Source of the DNA: Penicillium oxalicum
Taxonomy: Eukaryota > Ascomycota > Eurotiomycetes > Eurotiales > Aspergillaceae
Reading direction: 5' to 3'
DNA: 64,000 nt
NCBI RefSeq assembly: GCF_001723175.1
Contig: NC_064656.1
Span: forward strand, 1,612,001-1,676,000
The notes beneath the pieces were generated by a model. It did not search any database. It worked only from the letters and a program-made list of their open reading frames with translations, and had not been told where the DNA came from. Within the stretch, counting starts at the first letter, position 1; each line of letters begins with the position of its first letter. Shown one piece after another: positions 39,121-51,704 of this stretch. Both the position numbers and the translations under genes were made by a program.

Positions 39121-42100
39121 TCACACCTCAATATCGACCGTGATGCCTTCTCCTTCACTGGAGCTGGGACCGTCGTCCGAGGTCGGGATGCGACCACGGC
39201 TACTGTTGGTCGTAGCTGGGTGAGTTCCCGATGGACCTCGTCGCACGCGCTCCCGTTGCAATTGATCGCGCAGGCGTTGGTTCTCGGCATCGCGTTCCTC
39301 CAGCCGCTTGCGGGCACCGCTGCGGTCGAGGAGTCGACCTTCTCGCTCGGCTTTCAGTCGCTTCTCCAGCTCGTGCAGCCGATGGACCCATTTCTCATCC
39401 CCCCCATCCCAGCCGCCCACTCCGCTCCGTGATCGTGGAACCACCGCCCCAGCGGCATTGTCGTTGCGGTTGTTGTTGTTGTTGTTCGTCAGCGTACTAC
39501 TGGATGAGAACTGGGATGGCTGAGGAATGCCAGTGGAGCTGCGCAGGAGAGCTCGACCGGGGCCCGACTTGTCACTAGCGACCGGAGTCGAGTTGTGGCG
39601 GGTAAGAGACGCACGCTCGGGGTCTGCAGTGGATGCGAGAGACGGCGAACGTGGTCCACTGGCCATGACAGCGGCAGCATTGGTGGCAGATGCGGACCCA
39701 TGAGCACGATGGTTGGACTGCAGAAGGTTGATCTCGGCCTTCAAGAGGCGATTTTCACCCCGGAGCTTGGCCACCTCGGACGAAGAGCCGGAATATCCCC
39801 GCCCATTGCGTAGGTTCTTAACAGCTTCCTCCACCCGCTCGAGTCGACGGATGCGCTGAGCAAAAGAATTCTCCAGGTTCTGATATTGCTTGGTCAGGTC
39901 ATGATCAAGGCTTCTGATGCGATACCGGAACCCAGAAATGACCCCCTCCAGGGCCTTGACAGCCAGAATCAGGTTGCGACTAAAGCCCGGCCAAAAGAGA
40001 ATGTTCCCAATGACTTCCTGACTAGGCAAGTTACCATTAATGAGGCTGTTGGAGTGGGCCCAATCGGGGCCACAAATCCCCGACAGTCGCTTCCAAATCG
40101 TGAGGAACAACGCATTGCGTTCGCTGAGTTGTTCGCGGAACTGCTGCTCAAGCGAGGTAAAGCGCTTTCGATCCGCGTTCCGAGCATTCTCCAGTTCCGT
40201 GATGCGCGAGTTACTCTGGGTAATGGTGCGCGATGCCTGTTGGTGGCTCTTGAGGGACTGCTCAAAGGACTGCTTGTCGGCACGACGCGCCTGTCGCTCG
40301 CGCTCGAGCAATTCAGAGAGCTTGCGTGATTCCAACCCCGTGCTCTCCAGAAGAGCATCGCGATTGCGGAGCAGGGACTCCTTCTCGTCCAGGCGTTGTC
40401 GCACGCTTTCCAGTTCCAGCGCAGTCGATTCCAGTTCCTTCTGCAGCTTGGTAATATTGCTGATCAGGCTGGATCGGCTGCCACTCAAGTCTCCCAATGT
40501 TTCCCGCAGATTGTTCTCCAGATCCAGAAGACGATCCCGCCAGGTATTGGTCTCGATCTCCTGGGCCGAAAGGCTCTTCCTCAACCGCCGGGCCTCTTCC
40601 TTGGCAGTCGAGGCTTCTCGATTCAGTTCGTTCATCATCCGTTGAACCTCCTGCTTCTCTTTACTTCCAACAACCTCGCGCTGGTGACGCTCATCTGCCA
40701 ACCGCTGCTCCAATTCTCGGGTCTTCTCCTTCTCGCTATGGAGACTCATTTGGTACGTCTTGAGTTCTGATTCAAGATCACCAATGCGGATTTTGTCTCC
40801 ATCCTGCTCCTCGCGCAGGAAAGCGATCTCATTCTGGCTCGACTCGATTTGCACCGTCAGTCTCTGTACCTTGGAGTTGGCTTCGAATAGACTCTTCTCC
40901 AACGATTCCATCTCATGATTGGCATCTTCCAGCTCCTGATGCACAGCTTTATACCGCTCCAGATTGTTCTGCGCATCCTCTTCCAGTCGAATAATCCCCT
41001 CACTGGCTGAGCGCATCTCAGCCTGCAGGACCTTCAAACTTTCATCTTGATTCTGCAAATCCTCACTCAAGCGTTGGCATTCCATAATCTTCTGGTCAAG
41101 CTCCTCGCCAAGTGCATCAAGCTCCTCTTGAGCTTCTGCACGTAGATCCTGGAATGCCGCATCGCGCTCATCCGCCATTTGCATGGCCTGGTCGCGCTCA
41201 TTTTGCAAATTGATGATATCTTCCTCCGCTTGATCAACATCTGCCTGATAGGCCTTGTCGAGCGCCTCGTAGTCTCGAACATACTCATCCAGCTGTTCGC
41301 GGAGGGTCTGGTTCTCCAACTTGAGAGTCGAGACCTGATCACGAAGTTGGCCGTTGCGAGCTTCCAGCTCTTCGCGATCCATCATGTCCCGCGAACCAGC
41401 ACCATCACTCACTTCCGATCCGGTGCGCACCTGCGCACGAGAAGCCGAGCGGTCAAAAATGCTATCTCCTGCCACAGAGCGGCTGCCATCGCGCCGCTGG
41501 CCTAGCTTGAGCTCTTCGATCTCTTGGTACAGGCGCTCCTTTTCTCGGTTCCGCGAAGTGAGCATTGAGGTTTGCGCGCTGACTTCCTTCCTCAATTCGG
41601 CATTCTCCTGCTTGAGCAGTTCGAGCTCAACAAGCAGGGTGCTGCTCGAAGCACTCATCAAAGCCCCACGGTGGCCATCTCGCTCAGAAAATGAATTGTA
41701 CGAGACGTTAGATCCACCGCGTTCTCGCTGCATCGGCTTGAGGGAGGTAGCCGTTGTGTATAGTTCACTCTTGAGGCGCATCGACTCCTCTCTCAACATG
41801 CGATTCTCTTCTTCCGCTTGTTCACGAGCAGCGCTCTCGGCCTCCAGCATGTCCTTCCACATGTCCTATATTTCAATCAATTAGCCTTGTCCTCGAGCAT
41901 TACATCAGAGTAACACTAAAAAAAAGTATCACGAGCGACGCACTCTTTCTTCTCGGGCCCCAGCATCGGAGCCACCACTTCGAGCCTCACTCAAAGACTT
42001 GACCATCTCAGCGAGGCGCCTTTTCTCGCTTTCCCGAGCAATGTTTTCGGACCGCATCCGCTCAATCTCAAGCTCATAGCTCTCAACTCGCTCACGCAAG

Positions 42101-44058
42101 AAAACGAGTTCTTCATCCTGCGCAGATTCACGGTCATCTTCGGATACCTCTGGGTCGTGGTTGACCATGGAAGCCTTGTCGGATTGTTGATCCTTGAGCT
42201 GCTTCTCCAGATCGCGAACCTTGCGCTTCAAGCCTTGGTTGTCTTTTTGTAATTTCAGCTTATCCGACTTGAGCTCGACATTCTCAGAGATCATCTCCTT
42301 GATACCCTCTTCAGATCGCTTGTTCAAGGCCTCGTTCAGAAAATGAATGCGCATCTTCAAATCAAAATTTTCCTTCGACAGTCGGTCAATTGTGCTGCTC
42401 TGCTCCTTGAGCGTCATAGTACGACCGCTGCGGCCAAAAGCAGACGTTGAGGCCCCCGGTCGTTTCTCCGTCGCGGGACCCGAGTGACCAAAGTCATCTC
42501 GGAATCGTTGAGCGAAAGATGTAGGAACCTGGATTCCTTTTACACGTTCTGCGATCACTGTGTCGGTGGGGATGCTATCTTGGGGTCTTGCCCTCGGGGT
42601 AGTCGGCGCATTCGTGTCATCCAAAGCTGCTGTATGCCGAGACGATCGTGGTGAGCCCTCTTCCTCCAGAGTCTGCAAGCCCCCATCACCGGGACCCCCG
42701 ATTGTACGGCGCTCAAGGAGATTTTCCTCACTGAAGCCAGAGATACCAGAGGCCATGCTCCCGAGGCTGGTCGTTCGCAACATGTTCCCGCGTGGCCCAG
42801 TATTAGGGCCACTCCATTGCTCTGACACCGCGCCGCCCGTTTGGAGCGCGAAATCAGCACCCAGCGTCGCGTCACTTTGACTGTTATCGGTGGTCACACT
42901 GGCGATTGAAGAGCGGGAAAGTCGCTGTGATGATTGACGGCTGGTCAAGTATTTAGGACGGCTGCCACTTCTTCGACTTTCCTGAACGCTGGCACTCTTA
43001 TCACTGAATATTCTCGAATTGCCCGGGGACAGACTTCGTGACGAGTTGCGTAGCTTTGAGGGGGTCAGTTGTGATTCGCCCTCGAGAGGCGAGAATTGCG
43101 ACTGGAATGTTTGCTCGTCTGGGGTGAGCAGGCTATTCTCCGCTGGGATTTGCGACTGCTGGTCACGCTGTAAGCTCCGCAACATAGCCGCTGCCGAGGG
43201 CGAAGATGCCAATGAGTCGAAAGTGTTGTCATGAGCCGAGCTCTGAGCCTGGTTTGTATCGCCGATCTGGTCTGTTCGGTCCTCGAACCCGTCATGGTCA
43301 TGGTCGTGTTCTGTTTCCTGGTAGCTCTCCGATGGAGGGATGAATGAAAAGGCAGATGATTGGGTCATATCCGCGTCGTAGCCTCCCATTCCCACCAAAT
43401 AAGTATCGTCTGCGCCGGCGCTTCGTGCATTGGCCGCGACATTGATCGTCGAGGGCTCCGGTAGGAAGCTCGACTCCATGTCCATCAGTTTTCGGCGCAT
43501 TTCGTGCTCCTCGATCAAGGTTTGGTTATTGACGCGCTCGCGCTCATGTTCCCCGATCTCGCTCGAATGAAACAGACTGTTATCGTCACGGTCGGCCAAT
43601 GAAGGTAGGAACTCAGTGTCGTCCTCCTGTGGCAATTGTTGATCAGTCGCACGGGCGGGTTCATCGTTGTGGAAACTTTCATTTTGCGCTTGCGCCGCTG
43701 TCGCTTCGGGTTCGGGTTCTTCAGCAGGAGAGATCTCAATTGCCTCGTCAATCGTCGGAGCTGTAGGTGGCTCTGCAGAAGATGCGGTCAAGTCTTGCGT
43801 GCCAGCCGTGTTGTTGTTATTGTTCTGATTATTTTCTTGTGTCAGTGAGTCGTGAGAGCTCGCATTCGGGGGGTCAGCGCCCCGCGCGTCGTCCTCAGCC
43901 ATGAAGTAATCTGAGGCTGTGAAGTCGGCATCCAGTGGCGAAAGATCGTCTGGGGTATGATATGGGCCGGATTCGTGGGAAGAAGAGGGAATCTGCAACG
44001 AGGGCGGGTCGCGGATGGCGCCTGGAGGTGTTGCGGCATCTTGGGCCTTGGTCGACAT
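39121..44058 (-). CDS. apsB: ApsB/Mto1-type microtubule-organising coiled-coil protein
   Basis: In Aspergillus ApsB, and in fission yeast Mto1, this protein anchors and activates gamma-tubulin complexes at spindle pole bodies and septal organising centres. It is needed for nuclear positioning. I read two exons on the minus strand, 44058-41944 and 41865-39121, joined in phase across a 78-nt intron (gtgcgt...atatag). The product is 1,619 residues. The first 540 residues are acidic, Ser-rich and probably disordered. A centrosomin-type CM1 motif follows (about 540-625; TLKEQSSTIDRLSKENFDLK is its core), the segment known to bind gamma-tubulin complexes. Then come about 700 residues of near-continuous coiled coil. 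The C-terminus holds a charged helix (about 1525-1590, EKWVHRLHELEKRLKAEREG) like the MASC region that targets Mto1. The frame runs 57 nt further upstream, but only to a GTG, so the ATG at 44058 is used. Confidence 0.9.
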
Positions 44059-45192
44059 GGTGACGGGGGCAGTTCCAGGCGTTATTTCAAGAGTCCCCAC
44101 CAGCAAGTCCGCCACGAACCCACCGCGAATGACGAATTGCTGTGCAGCGGGTATAGATGTTCTTGACGGCGCTCATTGGCGACAAGGTTGATCAGACGTG
44201 TAGTCTATTGAGTGAAGGGGGAAGTTCGGAGAGAAAATCGATGACGATCCATCGAGGCAAGGACGGTGCTTTTGTTGTCTGCAACATAACAGGAGCGATG
44301 GGAAAGAGGATCCCTTGGGGCACGGCCAGGCATGAGGCATGGTTGGGTATTGCCACGCTTGTTTTGCGCGTGGAAATCAACAACCACGGACACCCCTTTC
44401 CACGCATGAGTGCTCCCACATGACCGCCGACAAGCGAAGTACTTTACAACTTACCTTTCAAACGACATGAAGAATATTTGAATTTTTTATAGACATGTCC
44501 ATGCACCCTCGTCATTACGAATGTTTCGATCGGGTGGATTACTGCGAGAAAGTACCAAACTCAATAACAGTGTCGATGGTTTGCGTTGGCATCAGCACAG
44601 CCCGTCTGCGGACACGATAGAATCGATATGGCTTCACCACACGAGACCCAAACCTGATTTTTCAATCAAGAGTGACATTGAATAAGGAGAGTTGAAAGTG
44701 TTCATAATCAAAGAGAAAGAATGAAACAAGAGAAGAAGAAGAAGAAGAAGAAGAAGAAGAAGAAGAAGAAGAAGAAGAAGAAGAAGAAGCAGCAGCAGCA
44801 GCAGCAAACATCATGGTATCCATCGCATCTTTCAAAATCGTGGCTTCAAGCGTCCAACCGAACAACCAAGCGTCGCATGATCATCACAAGAATACGAAAC
44901 AGCGCAGGTGAGACCATCATAACGCCCCGGGTGAAGAAGATATACATTAAGAGGAAGAAAGTAGAGGACAAGAAAAGAATTGACAATATAGCACAGAAAA
45001 AAGAATGGGGGAAAGGAAGAGAGAAGAAAAGGCATGAATCAGGAGGAAGAGAAAATGGGAAAGCAAACGTAATCGCTCAATCAAGGCCTGGGAACGTATC
45101 ATGTGATCGATGTGCAAGCCTTGTCACAGAACTTGTTCATGATGGGGCCAGGAGGAGCGAGGCGAGCGACTAGAGGTTGAGCAAGAATTGAA
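44059..45192. other. Intergenic region between Sec7-PH and apsB
   Basis: About 1.1 kb separating two minus-strand genes. It holds the apsB promoter, the 3' side of the Sec7 gene and a compound trinucleotide repeat. Long frames over the repeat are artefacts of low complexity. Confidence 0.6.
44731..44806. repeat. Compound trinucleotide repeat (AAG)~20(CAG)6
   Basis: About 59 bp of AAG units passes directly into CAG units on the plus strand. It lies in non-coding DNA about 0.7 kb upstream of apsB, and encodes poly-Lys/Gln or poly-Ser only in spurious frames. Confidence 0.95.
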
Positions 45193-48100
45193 TCAATTGT
45201 CAGCAGGAGCACCAGCACCAGCGGAGGAGTTGGTCACAGTTTGAAGAGGAGGCTCTGATTCCGAATGCTCCTCGACGTCCGCATCTACTTCGTCACCTGC
45301 CGGATTGAAATAGTTGTTCGTGGAGGCATAAATCTCAGCTTTCTTTGCAATGGCGTTTCGAAGCGAATCAATATACGTGCGGAACTTGACAATTTCACGC
45401 AGAAGATACGACGACTTGCGCTCCCAGTTGGCCATCGCCTTGGTAGCATTAGGATGCCGCGGGGAGAATGCCAGGTTCATAGCAGGTCGAAGCTCATTGT
45501 GTCGTTGCAGATCGTCCTCCACATTTTGAACGTACGCTTGCAGGGCCTTGAGTTGCTCTTCTTCAGACTGGTGCGAGGCGACCATGCTCTGCTGCGGGGG
45601 ACTCCAATCGCTGATGTTCACGCGGTCTGCAGGGAGCTTCGGTCGCACCACACCCTGGTGGTCCAGAGAGCTTCGGATGGAACTTTGAATGCTCTGACGT
45701 GGGGCACCGGAGGAGGTAGGTGGTGAACGACTTTCGCCGTGAATGAGGGCGCTGTTGATGACCGCGTCGCTCCAGCCATACTCGATGTTACTGATACCAC
45801 CCACCAGAGGCTCTTTGGAGAGGCGAGCACTCCAGTAATTTGCCGTGGACACAAACTCGCGGACAATCTCGGGCGTGCCGACCTGGAACAGATGGACGGC
45901 GCCCGTCGGGAGACTGAGAGCCCAAACGTGTGGACGTGACTTGGAGTAGCCTGGGGGTGGCAACGCACTGGCAATGGTTTGACGGAGCATGAATTTCCAA
46001 ATCTCCTCGGCATTCTCCGTCCAGTTCCCGCCTCCAACCACCACACCACCCCGCTGTTTGGTCCGCTGGCGCAGGGTCTTGGATGCATTGTTGAATGAGA
46101 AGAGCCGCATCCAGCCCTGCTGGATAACCGCAAAGCATTCATTCCAATTGCGGTCTTTGGCACGTTTATCAACGGCGTCCAGATGATGCTTGTGCTTGAC
46201 ACTACCCTCTTTGGCCCACGGCGCACCTGCCAACGCGAGGGTCTCGTCCTCCAGCAGAGGGGTCACTGGCTCCTCGTAGCTGTAAACCGAAGTCGCGGAA
46301 TCCTCCCGAATGATGGCTTGACTCAAGGCGTTCGCGAAGCCAATGGATTGCTGATACTCGCCTCGGGGGTACTCGGAGCCGAATGAATCCACCGACACCG
46401 AGGTGAATTTGCCTAGCGAGTACTTGCTCCAGGTGCTGGACGCCGCGGGGCTCCAGACGGAGGACTGGTCATCCAAGCTGGTTCGGCTAGAGCCCATCAT
46501 GGACGGTGGATAGAGTCGTGCTCCCCGTGATCGAGGCTTGGAGGACCAACGTGCTGCACCGTGGCGCGAGTCTGCAGACCGTCCACGGGGGAAAATATCC
46601 GAGCCGCTTTTGCTGATGGTGCTCGGACTGCGGCGAAGATTGCCTGCCGAGGGGGCAAGGAAATTGCTCGATGCCATGCGATGGACCTCTCTCTCGGGCT
46701 GGGCGCCAAAGAGAGGCAGCCTCTCGCGCTGAATGGAACTGTAAAAGTCTTTCAACACCGTCTCGACCTGCTGCTCCCAAGCTCGCATGGTACCGTTAAA
46801 TGGAGCGCTGATCAGTGGGCCAGAGTCGGCTTCGGCCACACTGCGACGGGTGGTGGAGTCATCTGAGGTAGGACAGGCCGAATCCGTAGGAACATTGGAC
46901 GAGCGGCCCGGCCCAAGAGGTGAAAGGACAGACTCGACTGTTGGGGTATTCTTGGGCTTCTGGGGTCGGAGGGTTTCGAATCCCGCAGGCACTGCATCCA
47001 TGGCCACACGGTGGATTGTGGGCATCGTATTGCGAACGAATTGGGATTTAGTCATCTTCTGGTCAATGTCCGCCAAGTGGAGATCGGTGTTCAGTAACAG
47101 GAGGGAGTAGCAAATGGTGTGAACCACGTCTGTCGAAGTTGATCAGCGAGGTACCGTCCAAAAGCAGAATCACCAAACACATACCAGTAGCCTTGAATCC
47201 ATGACTCGGATTACAGTCACACCATCGACAGGAAAAGGCATCCAGAACCCGGTCGACTTGTTGAGTCTCGCCCTTCAGAATCAGACGATGGCATAGACTG
47301 CGCAGAGCTGCCAAAATATTCATGTTCGACCAGTTAAACAGACGCATGTACGCCTCTCGGACCAAGGCCTTATCAGGCTCTCCCAGCCAGGCGGCCGCCG
47401 GGATATTGCCAACCATCTGGTCTTGACTATCGAATAACTTCTGGGCTTGTTCTCGGTCCTGCACCGTCGGCCCATCTTCCAGGGCATCACCGGGGCCGTT
47501 GGCCACATCCTCGTTGTGAACTACCTTCTCATCATCGACAACAATTTGAGGCTCCTCAGACTCAATGATAGGCGTATTTGAAGCTGTAAGATATTGCGAG
47601 ACGTCCGAAGCAGCCGGTGACTCGGGAATCGCAGTGTCCAAGGGCAGAGCCAGCCTCCCAGTGCCCGCCGGCACAGTCTGAGGGGTAGTGGTCGACAGTG
47701 CCATTTTGCTTGACACGCGAGTGGTGCGAGAGGGATGCTCTTGGACGGGAGACAGGGTGGTTGAGGGGTTGGCATTAGAGTTCTTCTCCTGCAAGGGGGA
47801 ATCTGAGGAGCAGAAGGACTCCACATCACTTGCATTTTGGGAGCCGCTACTGGCACCGACACCAGTTGCAGTTGACAAGCGAGAATCCGGACCTTGTGAA
47901 GTACTCTGGGGGTCGATATGAAGTTTGGGCTTGGAGGTGCTGCCGGTGCTACTGCTGCTACCGCCGCTGCCGCTCGGAATCGAGGCAATTTCTCGAGGTT
48001 TCTGCGCATCCAGTGGCCTGGACTCCACCAGCTGGCCGTCTTCTTTGCGAAGGCCTCGTCGATCCATATCCCCTGACGAGCCGGGCTCATCCAGGTACTG

Positions 48101-49609
48101 GTTCATGATCTGACGCAAGCTGCTCACAGGACTCGCCTGCGGTTTTGTCATATCCAACGCATGGGGCGAGAGCTCCTGAGGCAACTTGATCGGTGGGGGT
48201 ACATTTTCAGCCACAGACTTCTTTCGCCGGCGAAAGAAGGAGGACTTTTGTCTGATTACTTGAGGGGGATTTTTACGAGCACCAGAGGCCGACGGCGCCG
48301 CCACTGCACTCCTAGGAGGTGGCGGTGGCTGCTGCTGGGGCTGAGACGAGCGCGTTTGCTGAGCCTCCCGTGTCCTTGACGCAATGTTTGAACTCGAAGA
48401 GGTCTTATCCTCAGGCTCTTGACGGCGTGCAACGTCGCTCATGGTGGGGCTGGGGACCTCTGCTGGTGAGAATGCTCTTGAGGATGCACCAAAGACACGG
48501 CGGAAGAAGCCTGGCCTCTCCTTCTGTACAGTAGGCCCGTTCTGGGTTGGTGGCACAGCTGGTATCGCGCTCGGAAGGGTTGGTTCCATCGGAGAGAAGG
48601 CGGGTTTATTGTAAGAGATGGTTGGGCTGGGAGCTGGGGGGTCCAAGACTGCTGGATTGTTCGGTAGAGAGTCCAGGTCCGTGTCACCCAGGTAGTCGAG
48701 GTCCCGAGGCTTCAGGGAGCCAGTCCCGATATTCTCGGTCCGGTTTCGCCGGGCTGACGCAGCACTGGAAGCTTTGATGCTGTTCCGTCGTGACGTACCC
48801 GGCGTACGGGACGCCGTGGCATGTGGAATCTTGTAATCATAGAGCTTGCGGGGGCCGGCGGGAATGCTGGGTGTTGGTGCCGCGTCATCGTCGTACAAGG
48901 TCGAGTCCTGGCCCAGGCTGTGATCCGCATAAGGATTGTACGCCTTCTTGGGCCCACAATCGAAACTTTCTGAGCGCCGATACGGGCCATCCGAGTCTGC
49001 ACGGCCTCTATGCGTGGAATAGGTATAATCGCCATTGGAGAAGCTGCCCTTGCTGCCCTGGCGTACATCATTTGCTCGGGAGCCCATGGTCCCTCGGGAA
49101 CCCATGGAGGATTCTGGCCCTCGAGCACTGCTCATTCTTCGGGGAGCGGTCTGGTGGATCGAACTGTTGTTGCTCCGCCGACCACCGGCGGCCACGGTGG
49201 CATAGCGACTGCTGCTGTCGTCGTATCCAAAGTCTGCATCCGACGACATTGAGGAGGAAAACGTATGGCCACGGTATCGGCCTTGTTGGTCCGTGTCAAA
49301 GGCAGAGTTGAAGAGTCGATAGTCATCCAAGATGGAGGAGCCGGGTCCGTCGAATTGGTCCAGAGACAGCAGCATGTTGTCTACGATGGAAGTGCGGGCG
49401 GCATGCTTGGGCGACAACGACAAGTCGTGCGGGTCCCGCTCATCGCCCGACTCGCTGGTTCTTGGCGCATTGTCATTTAGGCCGGCATCGGGAAAGGCAT
49501 CGCGAATCGACGGGCGGGCAGGATAGCCACGTTTGGGTCGAAACTTGGTGGTTTGGGCAGGAGGAGTGCGCGGCGGAGAAGCAGAACCGTAGACGGTCCG
49601 TTGAGACAT
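45193..49609 (-). CDS. Sec7-PH domain Arf guanine-nucleotide exchange factor (Syt1/Yel1-like)
   Basis: Sec7 domains load GTP on Arf-family GTPases and so drive membrane traffic and polarised growth. I read two exons on the minus strand, 49609-47185 and 47129-45193, joined through a phase-1 intron inside the Sec7 domain. The product is 1,453 residues. The first 700 residues are Ser/Pro-rich and low in complexity. The Sec7 domain (about 725-850) shows NMNILAALRSLCHRLILKGE with Glu781, matching the catalytic glutamic finger, then FSCRWCDCNP, and after the intron VVHTICYSLLLLNTDLHL, the family's second conserved motif. A PH domain (about 1115-1250, containing WNECFAVIQQGWMRLFSF) and a coiled C-terminal segment follow. 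This order resembles yeast Syt1; I do not claim orthology. A G25 run lies 83-107 nt before the ATG. Confidence 0.9.
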
Positions 49610-49691
49610 GGCCGCACTGGACGGAGTCAGTTGGCCCCGATTGGGAATCGAGACTTGCGACTCTGAGAGAAAGAGTTGTGGCTTTCTTCAA

Positions 49692-49716
49692 GGGGGGGGG
49701 GGGGGGGGGGGGGGGG
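49692..49716. repeat. G25 homopolymer upstream of the Sec7-PH gene
   Basis: The longest homopolymer in the window. On the gene's strand it is a C25 run in the probable 5' leader or core promoter. Confidence 0.95.
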
Positions 49717-51689
49717 CAGCCGTGAGAACGTTCTGGTGTCCGCCCGACAAGAGTAGGCTGGATAGACGGAATTGAGCCACCTGATACGCTCTCGTATCTA
49801 TCGATGATGGGACGTCACAGTGCGTGAAGGGTCGCCGACAAGGATGGTACATTCGCCTCGTGCACCAGCAACCAACTGTCGTCGCTCTTTCAATTGATCG
49901 AGAACAGAGGACAGGAAGGGTCGCGGGTGGTCATCGCATATCCGTGGTCATAGAGTGCCGATGCTATTGTGCGACTGCGCGCCCTCCGTAGCAGATCGTG
50001 GGTGGTGTGAGAAGATTCTCAGCGAGACTGGCACGAGGCGGGCACCACCAGAGCTGAGCGGTCAGGTCCAAGTCGTGGAGAAGACTGACAAGCCGACCAG
50101 GAGAAATCGAGTCGAGATCAGACAGAAGAAACCGGGGCGGGACGAACTCCTGAACCGGGGGGGGCGACAGTGGGCTTTGACCTGCAGAAGAAGTGGAACG
50201 GTGGAACTCTAGTGCCGAAATTGCAACACTCGGGATCAATCCTGAGGGTTGACAGAGATTACGATCAACTGTCTTGATTATCTGCCGCTCGCTGGAGATG
50301 GCAGGCAACCCGACGCGTGCCCAGAAGGAGGTGAGGTCCTGTGATGGAGAATGAAATCCGCCTAAGAATTTTGGCGGCAGTGCCAGCAACTAGCGGATGC
50401 TCAAACAAGGGGGGGGAGATTTGTCCAACTTCATGTTTCAGGATACAGCATGACAGAAAACGTTTGGCATGGACAGAGTCCTGTCCTTGCTACGTGTGTA
50501 GTAAACAATAACAGTATTTACAAAAATGGAAGCACTTTGTTCTTGTTTTTCTGACAATAATGAAGACTCAAGACCTTTGTTGATTGTAAACGTCCTGTCC
50601 TGCTAATGAGCATTGTACGATTCTTCTTAGTGACAAGGTTGATTTTGCCCCGAACTCTTGCATCTAGACTCAAAAGTCGTTCCAATGCCTGGTCAAGGCA
50701 GAGGTGAGCACCATACATATCCATTTCTTTTGAATTCCTGCAGCACATTTGTCAACGTTCAGGGGTACCTCCTACCGAGTCCTACCATGGCCAGAATCGG
50801 TGGCTGCATGATGTGATTTGACTGCCACAACCCTCACTGTACATACTGCTAGTAGTCTGCGCACCGAATTGATGCCCTGATTTGGAAAAAAAAAAAAAAG
50901 ACGGTGAGAGGTTCGAATTGGAGTCGTGTTTAAGAAGACTGGACGTCTCTTGCCACCCGGGACTTCAAGCTGATTGTGATCTCTCATGTTGACGGGCGGT
51001 GGTCTCTCACTTTTTTTTTCATTTGGGCTCTTCTTGGCTTGGGAATAATGGAAAGTCTCGAGCCCCCCAAAAATGCCACGCGACTTGAGAGCTCGCGAAG
51101 TGGATCCTCGGAGTGGAGTCACTCGATCCCGGCTAGTTTTTGCGATCTATGATCGTTCGACCAAAATTGGCCTGTCACCGTCTCGGTGGCCATCTGTCGA
51201 ATCTCCAGTGTCTGGGGTCTATAATGCTTCACCGTGGTCCGGTTGTGTGGGCTTTGTGATTGGCAGAAGTGCAATTGAGCGAGAATTTCCCTCAATTTTG
51301 CCTTCTGTACAATAATTGTCATTGAATCAGTCTTCAGTCCTCTCTGCAAAAGAGCACGCAGCAGACAAGTCAAGCAGGAAGATGTGATGCATCATCTGCG
51401 ATCGACTCCAGCCAGGGGTCCCGGCTCTCGGCTATTGCACTCGATGCCCATAAGCGCTGGTGAATTGGACTGTCTCGGACGATCGACTGTCATGAGATTG
51501 AGAAGTCGAGAGCTCTGCTATCTCCAATTTCAGTGGAAGCAGACGATCATTCCATTGGCTACAGTATTCCAATTTATGTGCACCTCGTGTCATCATTGTA
51601 TATCAATCCTGGACTGTACCGCAGTTTCTCCTCTGATCGACAGGTTCCTTTGGCAATCCTGACCTATGACTCTCTACTTTCAAGCTTCA

Positions 51690-51704
51690 CCCCCCCCCCC
51701 CCCC
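51690..51704. repeat. C15 homopolymer
   Basis: An uninterrupted C run in intergenic DNA between the Sec7-PH and UNC-50 genes. Confidence 0.9.

Noticed and set aside
39220..41884. Several 70-200 codon plus-strand frames opposite apsB
   Set aside because: They are antisense shadows of the coiled-coil gene, Ser/Arg/Leu-rich from the reversed Glu/Gln/Lys codons.
44662..45173. Poly-Ser and poly-Lys reading frames over the trinucleotide repeat
   Set aside because: They are produced by the (AAG)(CAG) repeat and have no other content.
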